Assembly (NCBI GenBank): GCA_009869945.1
Contig: WIXG01000084.1
Span: 1 to 64,000, forward strand
DNA from: Mesaphorura yosii
Taxonomy: Eukaryota; Arthropoda; Collembola; Poduromorpha; Tullbergiidae
Length of the DNA stretch: 64,000 bases
Direction: 5' to 3'
The notes below the pieces were generated by a model that was not told the DNA's origin, searched no databases, and worked only from the letters and a program-made list of their open reading frames with translations. This document shows, piece after piece, positions 11,966 through 25,458 of the stretch (position 1 is its first letter; each line of letters begins with the position of its first letter). The translations under genes were made by a program, and so were the position numbers.

Positions 11966-12863
11966 GTTTGTCCTATTCTGTGCACGAATCCGTGAAATAT
12001 CAGGATGCCATGAAATGTGAGGATGTCACTTCAGCCTCAGTCACGTTACGAATGGAAACTTCTGACCTCGTTGCAAGTAAGCTTACCACGTTTCAGGTCA
12101 ACAGGGTCAGGAGAATAACCAGAAGACAGCAATAGCAATAGCGTTTGTTAAGGGCAAATTACCAATTAGATAACGTTCACGGTGAACCGCATTACATGCT
12201 AAATCCATGCTCCATTCACACTTCAGACTAATTACTCCTTAGTCAGCAGTGATGTTGAAGGAATTTGCATCCTCTGACAGACTCTGAGCCACGTTGGACA
12301 ACTGAACAAACAAGCAGCACGTGAAGAGAATGTTTGTCACGTCCTTCACGCAGTCTCATCATATAATTTAAAATGATTTAGCTTTATTCATTAGATTGAT
12401 GTTCACGTTCGCATTTCATATTACACATGTAAATAATTAATGGCTGTTTACTTGTATAGTCTATTCATAAAGTATCTCTAGCTCTAGTCTCACAATTCTA
12501 ACGCTTGTCGCTCAACGATGCGGACACGTTAAATATGTAATCTAAGTAAACGTATTTGGCAAATATTTATAATACATAGTATTGTATATTGTTTAAAGTA
12601 CAAACTTCACATGTATTAAACGCTAATATTACATTTGTATTGATTTAATAAGCAGCTTAAGTCCTCGATGCACATTTCATTCGATTGCACAGCGCAGCAT
12701 TCTTAAAATTATTCGGCCAGCCTTTTGCTTGAATCTAGCTGCAAAATAAATATAATCTTAATCCATATAGAAAATAGATAGCCTAATTAACAAAATGCTA
12801 CTCTTCTATGATTCTATCAATTAAATGAGCCAAAGAACCACATGTCGTAGCTTCTTAATGTCT
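11966..12863. other. spacer between tandem transporters
   Basis: About 900 bp between the start of transporter A and the stop of transporter B, both on the minus strand. It should hold the promoter and 5' UTR of A and the 3' UTR of B. It is AT-rich from about 12.36 to 12.80 kb. I see no exon in it. Confidence 0.5.
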
Positions 12864-15592
12864 TTACAGAAAATGTCGTTCTTCTTCAAGTACTTCTGTT
12901 GCAGCAACTTCAAATACTTTTTGAAGCCAGATTGTAATGCGTACTGAAATTGAAACAAAAACACATTAATCATTGTAGTGTTTGGTTTCCAATTTCCAGC
13001 TTGAGCTTGACTCCACTTACTGGAACATTCCAACCGATGATTGTAGTGAACAAAGGGAACGTAAAAAATCAGGCCACCGACAATAAAAAGTGTTGCGTAC
13101 AAATACTCGAGCTGTGGGTTGTCAATTATTGGAGCAACGATCAAGAAGATTGAAATCAGGAGCACCAGAACCGGTATCAGGATTGGAACCTAGCACAGTA
13201 CAGAGACATTTCAATGTCAATAATGCGCATTCATTTCATTTACATGGCCACATTTAGCAATTGAGTTACCTTGTATGGACGTGGAGCGTCAGGTCGGGTG
13301 TATCTCTGCACGATAACTGCCAGCATGGAACCCCCGTAGAAAATCCATGCCGTGAAACTGAAGAAGTCGATCAGGGACCCAATGTTGCCAGCGAGGACCA
13401 TGCATGAAGCAATGACAGCCTGTCCAGCATTGTATTATCCGTAAAACGTAGACCAGATACAACTGAAACTTTTCTGCGTTTATGCCCACTTACATGAAAA
13501 ACCAAAGCTGGAATCGGCGTGAAGCGTCTGACGTGGATGTATGAGAGAATGTCTGTAAACTGACCTTCACGACTTGTGGCGAAGCATAACCTAAAAACGA
13601 AAAATGATAAGTTGAAATTATGATGATTGTCTGATAGATTCATCTCATGCAGTTGTCAGTTGCCAAATCCATTTGCGAACTGACAATGAACTTGGAGCGT
13701 TGAGCCGGACGTCTCAAGTGACTGACTGACTGAATTCTGACTTCCATAATCATCATCTGTTCTCTCCGATTCTCCGACTATGAAGGATGTACCTTTCCAG
13801 TTGCTGGATATCGGTTCGTAAGACGTTTGGTCTGAAAATCGTAAAATCTATTCTTACTCACCTTCCAGCGGCGAACAAAGTTCCATTTGCAGCACCAAAA
13901 GTAGATATTGCAACAGCTAGCGGAATAATCCATGAGAAGTTTCCAAGAACGATCTCTCCAAATTGCTGCATATAACGCGCACAAATATCAAATATATTTG
14001 AGGAGAAGCCGCCAACTACAAATTGGCACGTGCACATTCATTGAAATACTACAAGCTTACAACTGCAACTGCCTGGTTTCCACTGATCATATCAGCTTTT
14101 GAAATCACAAACAAGTATGCAATGTTGATGAAAACGTATGATATGGTCACCAGCGGAATTCCAAGTATGATGGCTCTGGGCAGATTTCTGCATTCAGGAT
14201 TAAAATTGTGAATAAGTGAAATTCATTTCTACTTTGGCACTGCGAAAATGCAAATGAAGTTACATTACTTTTCGGGATTCTTGATTTCTTCGGTGGCATA
14301 GTTTAGGTTGTTCCTGTACGCAGACGCAGAGAAACAACACTGATTAATATGAACCAGCACACACGAACCGAGCCGTGTGAAAGGTGAAAGCAAAGCGAGT
14401 GAAATAATTTTATACCATCTGCTCTCGGAATCAGTAGATTTCTGCTGATAGCAGTAAACCATACCAATTACCAATTCAGGGTACTTATGCTACAGAAAAA
14501 GCATCAGATGCATAAGTGAATACATAACTCAAGGTGGACATACCATCCGTCATAAGCCCATAGCCCGCTGTAGAATCCGGTTGCGATCAGTCCGAGATTA
14601 TCCGTAGTACCTTCAAATCCCAAATTTTTGGTGGCCGGGTTGCCTTCGATGAATTTGTATACGCCACCAATGCATACAATTGCGATTGCAATCAATTTCG
14701 CGGCTGTGAACACGTTCTGAACTCCAGTTGCTAGACTCACGCTGTAGCAGTTCACGAATAGCAAAAACACTGAAGAAATGCAGTCAAAAGCATTTATCAA
14801 CACAACGACAACAACGTTAGCATTTGACCGAAACCGGAAATCGAACTTACAGATCGTCACAATTGTGAAGAGCTTAATCGCAAACTCTGGAGCTTCTCTG
14901 TCATCGATGAAAGCCTCCAGTGAGTACTTTGAAAATGTCAAGCAAATGATGGCCAGTTGAGACGGTTTCAAAACCATGGTGGACACCCATGAAAACAAAA
15001 ATGCTGGGATGCGTCCAAATGCATCCATGAAGTACGCGTACTCGGCACCAGAACTTGTGTTCATTGTTCCAAGTTCAGCGTACGCAAGAGCACCTACAAA
15101 ACAAGACAAATTGAATTACAGGCTGATGGAAGAGGTTTCCAGGTGAAATGTCACTAACCACATAATGAAACTACTCCACAGGCAGTCCAAATAGTTAAGC
15201 TCATGCCGACTGAACCAGTGCGTGCTAGCAGATCGGATGGGGATACAAAAATCCCCGAACCTGAAATTAAGAGGGCATTTAACTGACTTCCCGTGCAATG
15301 TCCGGCGATGGAATTCTATTAGGTTCAACATACCGATCATTGTTCCGACAATTAGAGCCACCCCACTGAAGAGTCCCACCCGTCTCTGCAAGTGTGCGGA
15401 AAGCGGAATGTTAATTAAAAACAATGCCGAACTGAGCATTATTCAAAGTACCTTGAGGTTAACAGTGTCAGCAGGTATTGAGTACGCCCTCTCCATGTGG
15501 TATCCATTTGGCGGCCCAAATGTCGCTCCGCCATTACTTGTTGCTTTCGTTCCATTCTGCCCGCTGTACCTCCTGGTGCCTGTAATAGATCC
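12864..15592 (-). CDS. SLC7 light-chain amino-acid transporter B (5' end open, at least 479 aa)
   Basis: Paralogue of transporter A, in tandem. Exons: 15452 to at least 15496 (frame open back to an acceptor at 15592), 15334-15385, 15159-15260, 14851-15093, 14544-14769, 14269-14313, 14061-14187, 13862-13965, 13494-13590, 13270-13419, 13021-13189, 12864-12943. From Met at 15496 it reads 479 aa. If translation starts in an upstream exon, the N-terminus gains at least 32 residues rich in Gly, Ser and Thr; I could not find that exon. Hallmarks are [12 protein letters not shown] (TM1), [26 protein letters not shown] and EEIKNPEK. The loop after TM3 reads [14 protein letters not shown], where heavy-chain-linked light chains have Cys-Glu-x-Pro; the linking cysteine is replaced by Arg. 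Exon sizes from GSGIF onward match gene A almost one for one. Confidence 0.92.
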
Positions 15593-18500
15593 TGAAAATA
15601 ACGGAAAATTGTATAATTAATAAGGTATTAATGCTTGGCAAACTTTTGTCATTTGATTAAGCGTTGATGCATCGAGCTGTCAAATAATAAATTCTGTACT
15701 AGTTGGCTCACTAGTTGGCTCACTAGTTGGCTCACTCGGGGAAAAGATGAGCAGGGGACTTGGGATTAGAATTTGAAGTTCAAAATTACAACAAAGTTGA
15801 AGACGAATTTAAGCGAATTCTTTATACTTAACATTGATTTAACTTTAAAAGCATTTATTTGAACGACTTGGCTTGGTCATGGTTGGACTAAAGACTCTTT
15901 GTACTGCAGGTCTTGTTCGACGAACAAGCCTGGACTTTACACCTTTATCGGATCTCGCTTTTCCTTCTTTCGTCGTCTAGTATCATAATTTGTTGAGGAT
16001 TATCTCCGTGGATTATGTAAGCTTAACTAGCATGGAACAAAAGATCAAATGATAGTAGGAAGAGATGACGGAAGATCAAATAGCTCCCAATGGAACCATT
16101 AACAAAGGAAAAACAAATTTACTTACAACAATGTCACTCGTGCATGACCTTCGGACCTCATGTCAAGCTAGCAGTTCATTCTTCTCAGAATTTCACCAAT
16201 CTCAGCAATGCAAAAGTTTATTTTGGATTCAAGAAGACATCAACCAGAAGAAGGAAACAAAAAGCAAGTTCGAGCCGATGATCTCATTTTTACTTACATG
16301 AAACTCAAAACTGTCAGATAAGAACAATGCGGGTTTCGATTCTTTTATTCTAGTTTCTAGTCGAGAATTTAATGAGATATTTTTTCACGTGGCCCAGTGT
16401 GTTTTGGGAAAATGTCCAAATCGAAATAGAAAGACAAAAGAGGACGACGGAGCATTCCAGCCTCAAGTCACACGCGTCAATCTATCACTTCGAATTTGCT
16501 TAATTGCCCGGATTAGAGTCAGCGACCATGGGCCAACGTGTATGTGTGATGAGTCAGTTATCTGATATACAATCGTAGTCACATCTCCGATGTACAGGTA
16601 ATAAATTATCAAGTAGAGGTAAATACAACGACAAGCTTATCTTTAGTACGAATCTTGAAATAATATCCAAAGACTCTTCAACTTCAAGCAATACTTTGTC
16701 ATTTGCCTTGAGTATCTTGAGGAATTCCATTACAAGCAAATATAAGGCGACGTGATTCTCGCGAAGCCATTCGAATGGGACGATCCTAACGGATATTTGA
16801 TTTCAGCAATTCTGACTCATGTCAAAGACTTCCCCTTATACTCTGGTACGCTGGGCCATGCAACATTGTGGAAAAGTAATTTGTCATATTCCATCCTAAT
16901 TTCCTGCAATTCCCACGAAGAAATTGTATTATTGGAGTCGCATGAACTCACTCATCAATGATCCGCCTTGATTCACCGGGCCTGCCATTAAATTTTGTCG
17001 CCATAATGCACAAAGGCGGCCATGCACTGATCTGCGGCACGAGGAAGTCTGCTTGTAGTGAATAAAGAAAGTAATTTGGCAAGGCAATGCATGTGACTAC
17101 TGGCATTTGCAAAACCGTGTGCACTTAGCACTAATTTTACTAGCACATAAAAAGTTTCCGGATCGTTTCGCATCATAAACTCACAAACTCCCGTCTCCAC
17201 TCCGGGGCGAATGTTTGCTGATGCACTGTAGCTATTTTAAGAGAGCTGACAAAGTTTATAAAAAGCAATTTTCTCAGGCTTCGTGTAATAAACCTACATA
17301 CATATTACGTACAAGTTTGACATTGAGACGTGGGAGCACAGGATAGTTAGTCAAGGCAGTCTAGCTCTTAGACGAGCCTGCGTGATGGTAACGAGGACGA
17401 GTGAGCCGTAAAAAGGAACTTGCCACACGGTTTGAGACATTTACTAAGATTTATACAATTATGTAAAAATTCAATGGACGATGACGCATTCCGGAGGTTT
17501 TTGTGAAAAGCACGTGCTGAGTTGTCAAAGTGCACCACTCGTTCGTATGATGCGCCAAGCCAAATTGTCTGGCAGGTGCAACTTTGAACACAAAGAATCA
17601 ACGTGCAATCATCGTGCTAATCAGACGAATCAGAGCTGTTTTGCTGGCTGTTTTCCAATTCCAATGCCGGGTCAAGTGCATTTGAAGCAGTCATGTAACA
17701 TGCCTAATTGCATATTTGTGGACAAGTTTCGCAATTTTATCAAGAGGATTGGATGAGATGAAAATGGCATGGAATTCAGCCGGCCTTTGGCTTGGCTAAA
17801 AAATGACTTTTCTTGGACTATTTCTTCTAAAACATGAGTGGCCGTACTTGCCCTATGGTGCATGAAAAACTATAATGGTGGTCTTTGTTTTACAAACGCC
17901 AATTTCGACTTCAGCTTGTTAAAATGTGTACTGATAACGATATCAGACACTTATTCTCATCTTATTAAGCAGCGCAAATGCTATCGTTTTTACGGGATTG
18001 CCTTCATCAAAAGCTGGTTCACTTCGTGATACTACTAAGACTGTAAAGGAAGAGAGGAAGGGCTACACAAACCAAGAAGGCTCAGCTTGTTCATTAATTA
18101 ATTAATTCCCAATGTAACGGCAATATAATAGCAAGTTTCAATTTTAGTTGCATAAAAGAATAAAATAGTGCAAGTACAGCCCAACATGTTTAGAATACAA
18201 TAGTGCAAGAAAAGCCATTTTTTGGTAGCAAATGTAATTTTATCCAGATGAAAATTATGTATGACACGCTACATGCGTAGGAGAAATCTCATAGCGACGT
18301 TTATCAAATTATCCTTTCAGAATTGGGTTAACAAGACTAGACAACAGAATGAACAGAAGTTTGCAAATTGAATTTTGCACCGTTTAGCACAAGTGAAAGC
18401 CGAGCCGATGAATGGAACTTCGCTCTAATCGACGCTGACATCCGATGGATGAGTTAAGCCCAAGCAAGTGGGACGAGAACCGTAAAGCAAGACAGTCAAG

Positions 18501-21500
18501 TGTCATATAAATATAAATCTAATAATAATAAAAGTGTGTTAATAATGTGAAATGAAATGTGGAGAGCGAAACTGAAACAGGAAAGGCCACACTAGAGAGT
18601 ATACATGAAGCTTGCAGCCATGTGTCCTAATCAATAGAGCCACTCCATACAAGCCAAGCCACTTTTACGTCACTTCTGCTGTCCCGTTCCCGTTTCCTTC
18701 CGTATGGCGTTCCCACTTTCTCTCCCAAATCCGTCACCTCACCACACGGCTCGCATCGAAGGTTATAAGGTTAGGAAAACTTTCTCAAGAGAAAGTTCGT
18801 TCGTACGTGGAACCTATGTGACTCGATTTCGGAGCCCGTCTATATCCGTATATCCTGCGCCCGTCACTATATTGCGGGAAGTATAGAACGACTAGCCCAG
18901 TTCGGTCTTGTGACTCGGATGATTTGAAACCCGGCGTTTATTGCTTTGCATCAGATGTTGCAAAATTCCACCATCGCGAATTCTGAATACGGGAATGGCT
19001 TTACAGCGTGGAATATTTGCATTCTCACTTCAGACGTGTGGTTTCCGGATAACTGCACAGATATTGGGGTAGGGTTTCCATTATAAGTACTAGAAGCAAC
19101 TGCCGTGTTCCCGGATGGCTGTGACGCCCATCATTGACCACTGCCACCTTTAACCAAGCGCTGTTGTGAAGCAATACCTGTCTCATTTTCAGAGGCATCT
19201 GCAAGACACGAATCACGATAATGGCTATTGACGCATTTCGAAATTCGCACACGACAGGCGCGGCTAAAAGCGACACAACAGGGAAGTGTGAAGAAATATC
19301 GCCCGACAGCCGACAATTAATGTTGACACCTCTGATAAGAATTTATGTATATTTATAAACAGAACGCACAGCAGGTAAATGTAGCCAATCCCAAAACCAT
19401 ACGCTGCAAGTCTCGGATCGAAGCACGCCGATTGCACATAAATAATTTAGAGGTAAAATCAGCCTCGTTTTTGTTTCAGGTCTAGCAGGTCGTCGGGCAG
19501 ACCAATCCAACTGATCGATTTGTAGGAATTTAAGTTTAGGTCTCTGCGGTTAACCAGTAGCATTGCTTTCCGTGTTGTTACAATAACGAATTGTGTCCGG
19601 GGTCAGACTTAATTTATACCCGCTCAAGCATTACCGGGCTCGATAACCGCCAGACAATCAATGTCCCCAATCTTGTAAAATCAGTGAACGTATCGAATTG
19701 CCAGACTGTTAAGTTCGATATTCGACGTTCGATAATTAAGAAAGCCACATTTGCTCAATCGATGAATGCGTCATTTCAGAGTAAAAATATCCCCGAGCAT
19801 GTCATTAAAGTCATGATTGCTGATTTACAGAAAACGGAGAGACAATCAATTTGTACTGCAGAACGTTAATGAATTTAAACCGCAACAGTATTGGAAATTT
19901 GATGCTTCATGAGTCCAAAGATTGCATTATGCGGTTTGGATGTTTAGAAGTAGAAAGCATGTAAATGTAAACAGAATCTCAACAAAGCACGTTGTCATTC
20001 ACACTGAATGCAACCTGATGCCGTGTAGGAGAAAAGTCTGACACCCACAAGGGCCTAGTATTTAATTACGAACAAATCGATTGAATGAATTCAGTGAACG
20101 TATACGACTTGCATTTGCCAAGTTGAGTCAACGGGAGAAAGAATGCTCCTTACCTTTATGATTTTGGCCACCATTATGAACCATTGCTTCTTAACAGTAA
20201 ATGTGAGACTATGTTGAGTACTTTCAACGTGTGAAGCGACTTTCATGACACAATCAGCTTGCACATTAACAATGTTACTTTTAAGATGGAGTCGTTGATA
20301 TCGTTAGTGAAACAACACGCCTCACATTGGACTTGTAAGCCAGGTGAGAGACTGCTGCAAGAACAAGAATGCTTTCCAAAATACTTCTTTCAGAAGATAA
20401 ATTGCAATTTATCGTTGCAAATGAATAAATAGACTTTGCTTCGTATTTCAGGTACACAGTAATTGAGACCCACGGTAATTACTCGGCAATCACGGTACTT
20501 GTTTTAGCTTCGCTGTTGAGAAAGCGTGGTTAAGGTACGGCTTCGTTCAAACTTTATTTTAGGCTCAAGGTCCAAACGCTACGACACAACTAAGAGCCCG
20601 ATTCGCAGTGAAATTGTCTTTATAAGCTCTGGAGAGTTGGAGTTCATACATTGTTTGTAAGATGAGACCCGTACTATTTTTGCAATAGCAAAGCGGGTTG
20701 TGCAGGCTTGTGCTGGCTGGCTCTTCGGGTTCCTGAATTCATAAACGTGGCCTATGTGAGAGTCCCGAAGCGCGCTCGGTACGTTTGCTAATAAAGCATG
20801 CTTTCCTTTGGAGGCACGATTTGCCATACCGTGCAGTGACGGCGACTGGGCTTTTGCGTAACCAAACTTGCAAAATTTTGCACGCAAGCGCGAATCTGTA
20901 AATGGCGAAGCTACTCTGCCTGGCTTCAGCTACTCTGCTTCACAGCATGGCTCAAAACATTGTCGGACGGACGCAAGTCATGAGACTGGTTGCATCAACT
21001 TTTTCGCCGGGTATGAGCACGATACGAGACGGGTTGGAATGAGAATTCAGATGCCACAAGTGACACTGGTATGGTGTGCCATATTTCTTTCTCGGAACAT
21101 CGGTGGCGCATGCAAATATTTCCCCGTCTCACAAATCACAACACTTGATCTCCAGAATTGCGGCAAGGTAATGCAATCATGAAGCGTCAATTCATGTTAG
21201 TGATGCGAATATACTGCGAAGTAAACACAGCTCGCATTCCAATGTAGCGAGACAACTTTAAAATGATACTACGCAGCATAACATGTGTGTATTTACGGCT
21301 TACGAGTACAGTTTCCAAGTTTCTCTGCTCTGATTTCAAACTGCAAACGAGGTGGCATTTTATTCGTGTTTAATTCCTATTACAACAAGCTTTTCGATAA
21401 GATTTCACATGTTGGCAACCCAGTACCAAATCCATAAACCTACATAACAATAAATATTACAAAACTATTAAAAGTAATGTGGCCAATTTAAGCTTATTCA

Positions 21501-21628
21501 AGTAAGAAAATTACGCGCTTCATATGTAGCTTGGTTTGTATTGTCGGGAACTCGGCAAAGAGCAAGGCACATAAAAACTAGTAATGAAGCAAGTCATAAC
21601 AATAATTTATGTTCATTAACCTATCGCA
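15593..21628. other. gene-poor region (6 kb)
   Basis: Between the 5' end of transporter B and the 3' end of SNX16. The region nearest 15.6-16.3 kb probably contains the promoter and non-coding first exon(s) of transporter B; strong minus-strand splice donors of the form GTAAGTAAA lie near 16.13 and 16.30 kb. The rest shows only short frames with no family resemblance. I found no mobile element, tRNA or rRNA. Confidence 0.5.
15698..15733. repeat. 12-bp tandem repeat, 3 copies
   Basis: Three perfect copies of ACTAGTTGGCTC in a row, upstream of transporter B. It is a simple minisatellite and I see no function. Confidence 0.9.
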
Positions 21629-23396
21629 TTAAAGAATCACATCAGCAGCGGCCGCAGAGGAATCATTTTCAGGAGTCAAGTCAATGGTTCCGTCAACGTG
21701 TAAAGGCGAAATTGGCGTTGATAATTCATTTGAGCCAGAGTCCGTCTCCTTTGGCGCTGCATTTGGTTTTGTCCCCGAATTGGCTGACTTGGTTGGTGCA
21801 GCGGTAGCTAATGATGAAGTAGCAGAAGCCAATGACTTTCGCGGTTTTCTCGGAGGAGCATGTGGTTGGCTTATCTCATTGGCTACGGAACCTTCCACTT
21901 CCGAGGCTCGTGCCGAGACCTCAACTCTGCCAGCTGATGATCTCCGGTGGGGCTTTGCTGGATCTTTGACACTAGACGCGAGCTTAGCCGGGATTTCAGC
22001 ATAACTCGTACTGGTACTGCTGCTACTACTACTGGCATTAGAATAGTTTCTCGTCTTAGCTGACTGTTTTGAATCGTGTTCGACGTGCTTCTTTGGAGAA
22101 TTATTCACAGAAGAGGAGGCCGAGCTGCTGTTGAGCTTCCTTTGTACAAGCGGCGAAGTTAACGATTTTCTTTGCTGCGCGTTACAATGGCCGCAATTTC
22201 TAGAATTAGTAAAAAAAAAAAAAAGCATTATACTTTGCACACAAAACGGTGAGTGAAGTATGGCAATGTGGTACGTGTAGATTTCAATTGAATTAAACAA
22301 TGAGACATAAAAATCCTCCATATCTTACTTTGTCAGCCTTAGCAAGTTGTCATATTGCGTTTTCATGAGCAGCAACTCGGTCTTAAGTACGTCAATTTCA
22401 TTTTGCTTTGCCTGAAGTGCACCACCAAGTTTATTTTCGTCCAGCGATAGCTGCGAAACAAATTATATTAGTTTAGTGCACAGATTGATATTGCCAATGC
22501 CCAGATTGTGCCGACTTACATGGGCTTCGGCAGCATTATCAGTGTGACTCAACGGTGGATCATCGAAACTGTAAATTCAGACACGGAGTTAGCAAAAGGC
22601 ACGAAAGCTAACAACTTTAGACAAATTGTATTGCGAAATTACAGGGTCTTACCAGAAAAATTCCCGAACAGTTGGAGATTGTGTCAACTTATGCCTCAGT
22701 AAAATAGAATCAACAAACGCTTGTAGTCCTTTCAACCTTTCTTCCAAAAACATAGTTTCGAAGTTGTCACGAAGCCATCGTTTGGGTGGCAGACTAATTG
22801 CAAGAAGCGGGTACTCTTCTTTCAGCTAGAAACAAAATCGATTCAGGTCAGTCAGCTTCTGAAGCTCTTTAATGACGTTTAATGCTTACACAGAAATTAC
22901 CTTAGCGTATAGCCTTTCAAAATCCGTGTATCTTCTAAAAACAAGCCAATTTTCATTCAGTAGTTCATTTTCCACTCGCAGTTTGAAAACCTAAGTTTGA
23001 AAATACAAGTTAGCATCGATTTATTATCACAAAAGGAAGATGAAAGAAGTTGATAGGTGATACCGTGAATTTGGCTCTCTCCTCCATAACTTCATATCCA
23101 AGTATTGGAATTTTGTAGGTAGGATTAATACTGAGGTGATTTTCTTCTCCATTAGTGCTGCTACATCTTCGGCTATCGACCTGATGTGGATCTTCGACAG
23201 CTCCATTGTGAGATCGTACATTTTGATTGGTAGTTGAAGCTGACGAGGCGGAGGAAGTGCGCCTTTGTGGTCGACGTAAAGGATCCGTAGGAGAAGTGCT
23301 TAAATCTTCTGACGATGTGTTCTTCTTAGCCAGACTAGTTTTCCGCTTGACGGTATTGCTACCTGCTGATATTGCTCCAGAAGCCTGTCTTTCCAT
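21629..23396 (-). CDS. SNX16: sorting nexin SNX16-like, PX domain and coiled coil (6 exons, 445 aa)
   Basis: Endosomal sorting nexin that binds PI3P through its PX domain. Exons: 23064-23396, 22901-22990, 22653-22825, 22520-22568, 22329-22450, 21629-22199; phases close to 445 aa. Order: a Ser/Thr- and Arg-rich N-terminus (1-95); a PX domain (about 98-210) starting PILGYEVMEERAKFTVFK and containing RRYTDFERLYAKLKEEYP, the phosphate-contacting RRY motif and LPPKR; REFFCFDDPP at its end; then a coiled coil (about 225-262). The opening of the PX domain is nearly identical to vertebrate SNX16. The last exon encodes a long Ser/Ala/Pro-rich basic tail, making the protein about 100 residues longer than human SNX16 (344 aa). 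The tail starts with NCGHCNAQQRK, a single CxxC pair. Confidence 0.93.
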
Positions 23397-25458
23397 TGCG
23401 CTTCAGGATCTGTTGTCAAAATTCGTGATTGTCACAGGCAGATGGAGATTGCAAGAATATTCGCCCAAAAGTGATCAATTCACAGCATTACAACAATAGT
23501 AAATCGGGCCCAAACGATTCGCAAAGTAGACATATGCTTCAACTACGTTAGCTAATTCCTAATTGACTTTGGAAATGAGTCATCTTGTCCGAGCTACAGA
23601 ACGAAGTCAGTAAAGAACAGTAGGAGTACACGTACACTGCACTCATTAATTTATTGGGGAAAGGCTTACAGAGATGCAAATGCTCTATGTACTAACTAAC
23701 GTATTATTTAATTTCCTGTTCTGTCATTCAATTGAACTCACGAGAACGGAATACAGAACACGGTTTTACTGTTTCTCATAATAATCCCCTTGAATTTCAA
23801 CATTTTCGCACGATGATCGTGTACTACGTACAAAAACAAGACGAGTCAGATGATCTACCACAACTCCGCAACCAAAACAGAGCGAATGTACCCAGCCAGC
23901 CAAAGGGAATGGAGACGAGTGCGAGCATCTCAACGCAGACGGTTTTTTCGCAAGTAAATTACAGTATGATGATGCATTTGCAGCTGAATAGTCTTGCATT
24001 CTCAAAAAAGCATGAATGCACTCGAGCAAATTGCATTAACCTTGGATAAAATTAATGAATTTGTGAATCAATCTCTGAAGCATTCCCTGATTACCATCCA
24101 TTGCAAATGATTCTCCGGGACCAACTCCCTTGAGGCTTAAAAATCACATCCCGGACATTTTGAGCCATTTTGAGTTGGAGATGAGACTACAGTACCAAGT
24201 GTAATCATAAATCATTGACTCATTAGGAATCGTTGACATCAGCAGGCGTGTCGTTACAAGTTATATCATGCGTGGATATTTACAACTATAGACAGGCAGC
24301 GTGTTAAAATTAAAATTAACTCGTGCATGCAAAGGTAATCGCCAATCGCGACTTTCGCGACCGCGTTGAGTTGCATTGTAGAACCAAAGCGATACCCACT
24401 CGACAAGCAGGATAATGAACACGCAAATTATACAATTTGTTAAAGGTAGTTAAAACCAAAACCTGCTGATATCATATCGTAATGACAATGGGTCTCGCAT
24501 TTTGACACTGGTACTGGTATTATTCTATCAATTTCGTTCACAATTACAATTTACATTGCACTTGCTCTTGATTTGAGCAATTTCCTGTAGCAGTACGGCG
24601 ACTGGCGACAACAATGCAGTGTCATTATCATATTACGAACATACGCGATAATGTGATACGGTGATATGGAATGCTGTCAAGGCCTTGAGTCACCATACAA
24701 TATTAATTTATCTTCTCGTAGCATTGTATTTGTACTTGCCCCTCCGTTCGTTCATTGTTGTGTATGGAAAGAATGCTACTGAGTTCTGATATCAGGCGAA
24801 CTCAGTTGGACAACCGCTGGAAGCTTAAACGACCTGACACATTAGCTTTGTCTTAGAGTCAAAGCTATACTTCCAAATATTGGCGTTGCGTCGGACAGAA
24901 TTCTACCAGTGCCCGACGCCCTTAAATTCCTCGCACGTAATTAGCATATTTAAGTTGTAATGTGAGATATTTGACATTCAGTTATTGAGTTACTTAATAC
25001 ATTGTATTTAACTCAACTCTACATTGTGTAGCGTGTGTGGTATGTAATTTTAATGCGTCGAGCTGCTCTGAATTGTACAGGTGCTGATTTGATTTTTCAT
25101 GTTTATCGGTTGCAACCTTTAAAGAGATTTACATATTTCGAGTTGAGATTAGTTCTTGGACTGGAAAGGTCTCTAATTGCTGTAATGCGCACGTTAATGA
25201 TAGCAACAGTACTCAATTTGCACACATTTTATGAAACGCAGTGCAGTTATGTGGCTTGAAGTGTACTAAAATTACCCTTTAGTCAAGCCATTATGAGACT
25301 TTCGTACAAATCATACAACTTGTTTTGTGTGCTGCGCGACCGCGTGCGTGTGATGATCATACCTGGGTGGTGATTGTGCACTGATTGTTGCCGATTTCAT
25401 TGAATTTTAGTGTGATTCACCAACAAAGTGACGCTGCGTCGTCACCTACTACGCGAAA
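23397..25458. other. divergent intergenic region (2 kb)
   Basis: Lies between the starts of SNX16 (minus) and the TPR-profilin gene (plus), so it probably holds both promoters and UTR exons. The open frames here are short and unrecognised. Confidence 0.5.

Noticed and set aside
19591-19869. 92-codon plus-strand ORF
   Set aside because: No domain and no flanking exons. It is about the length expected by chance in AT-rich DNA.
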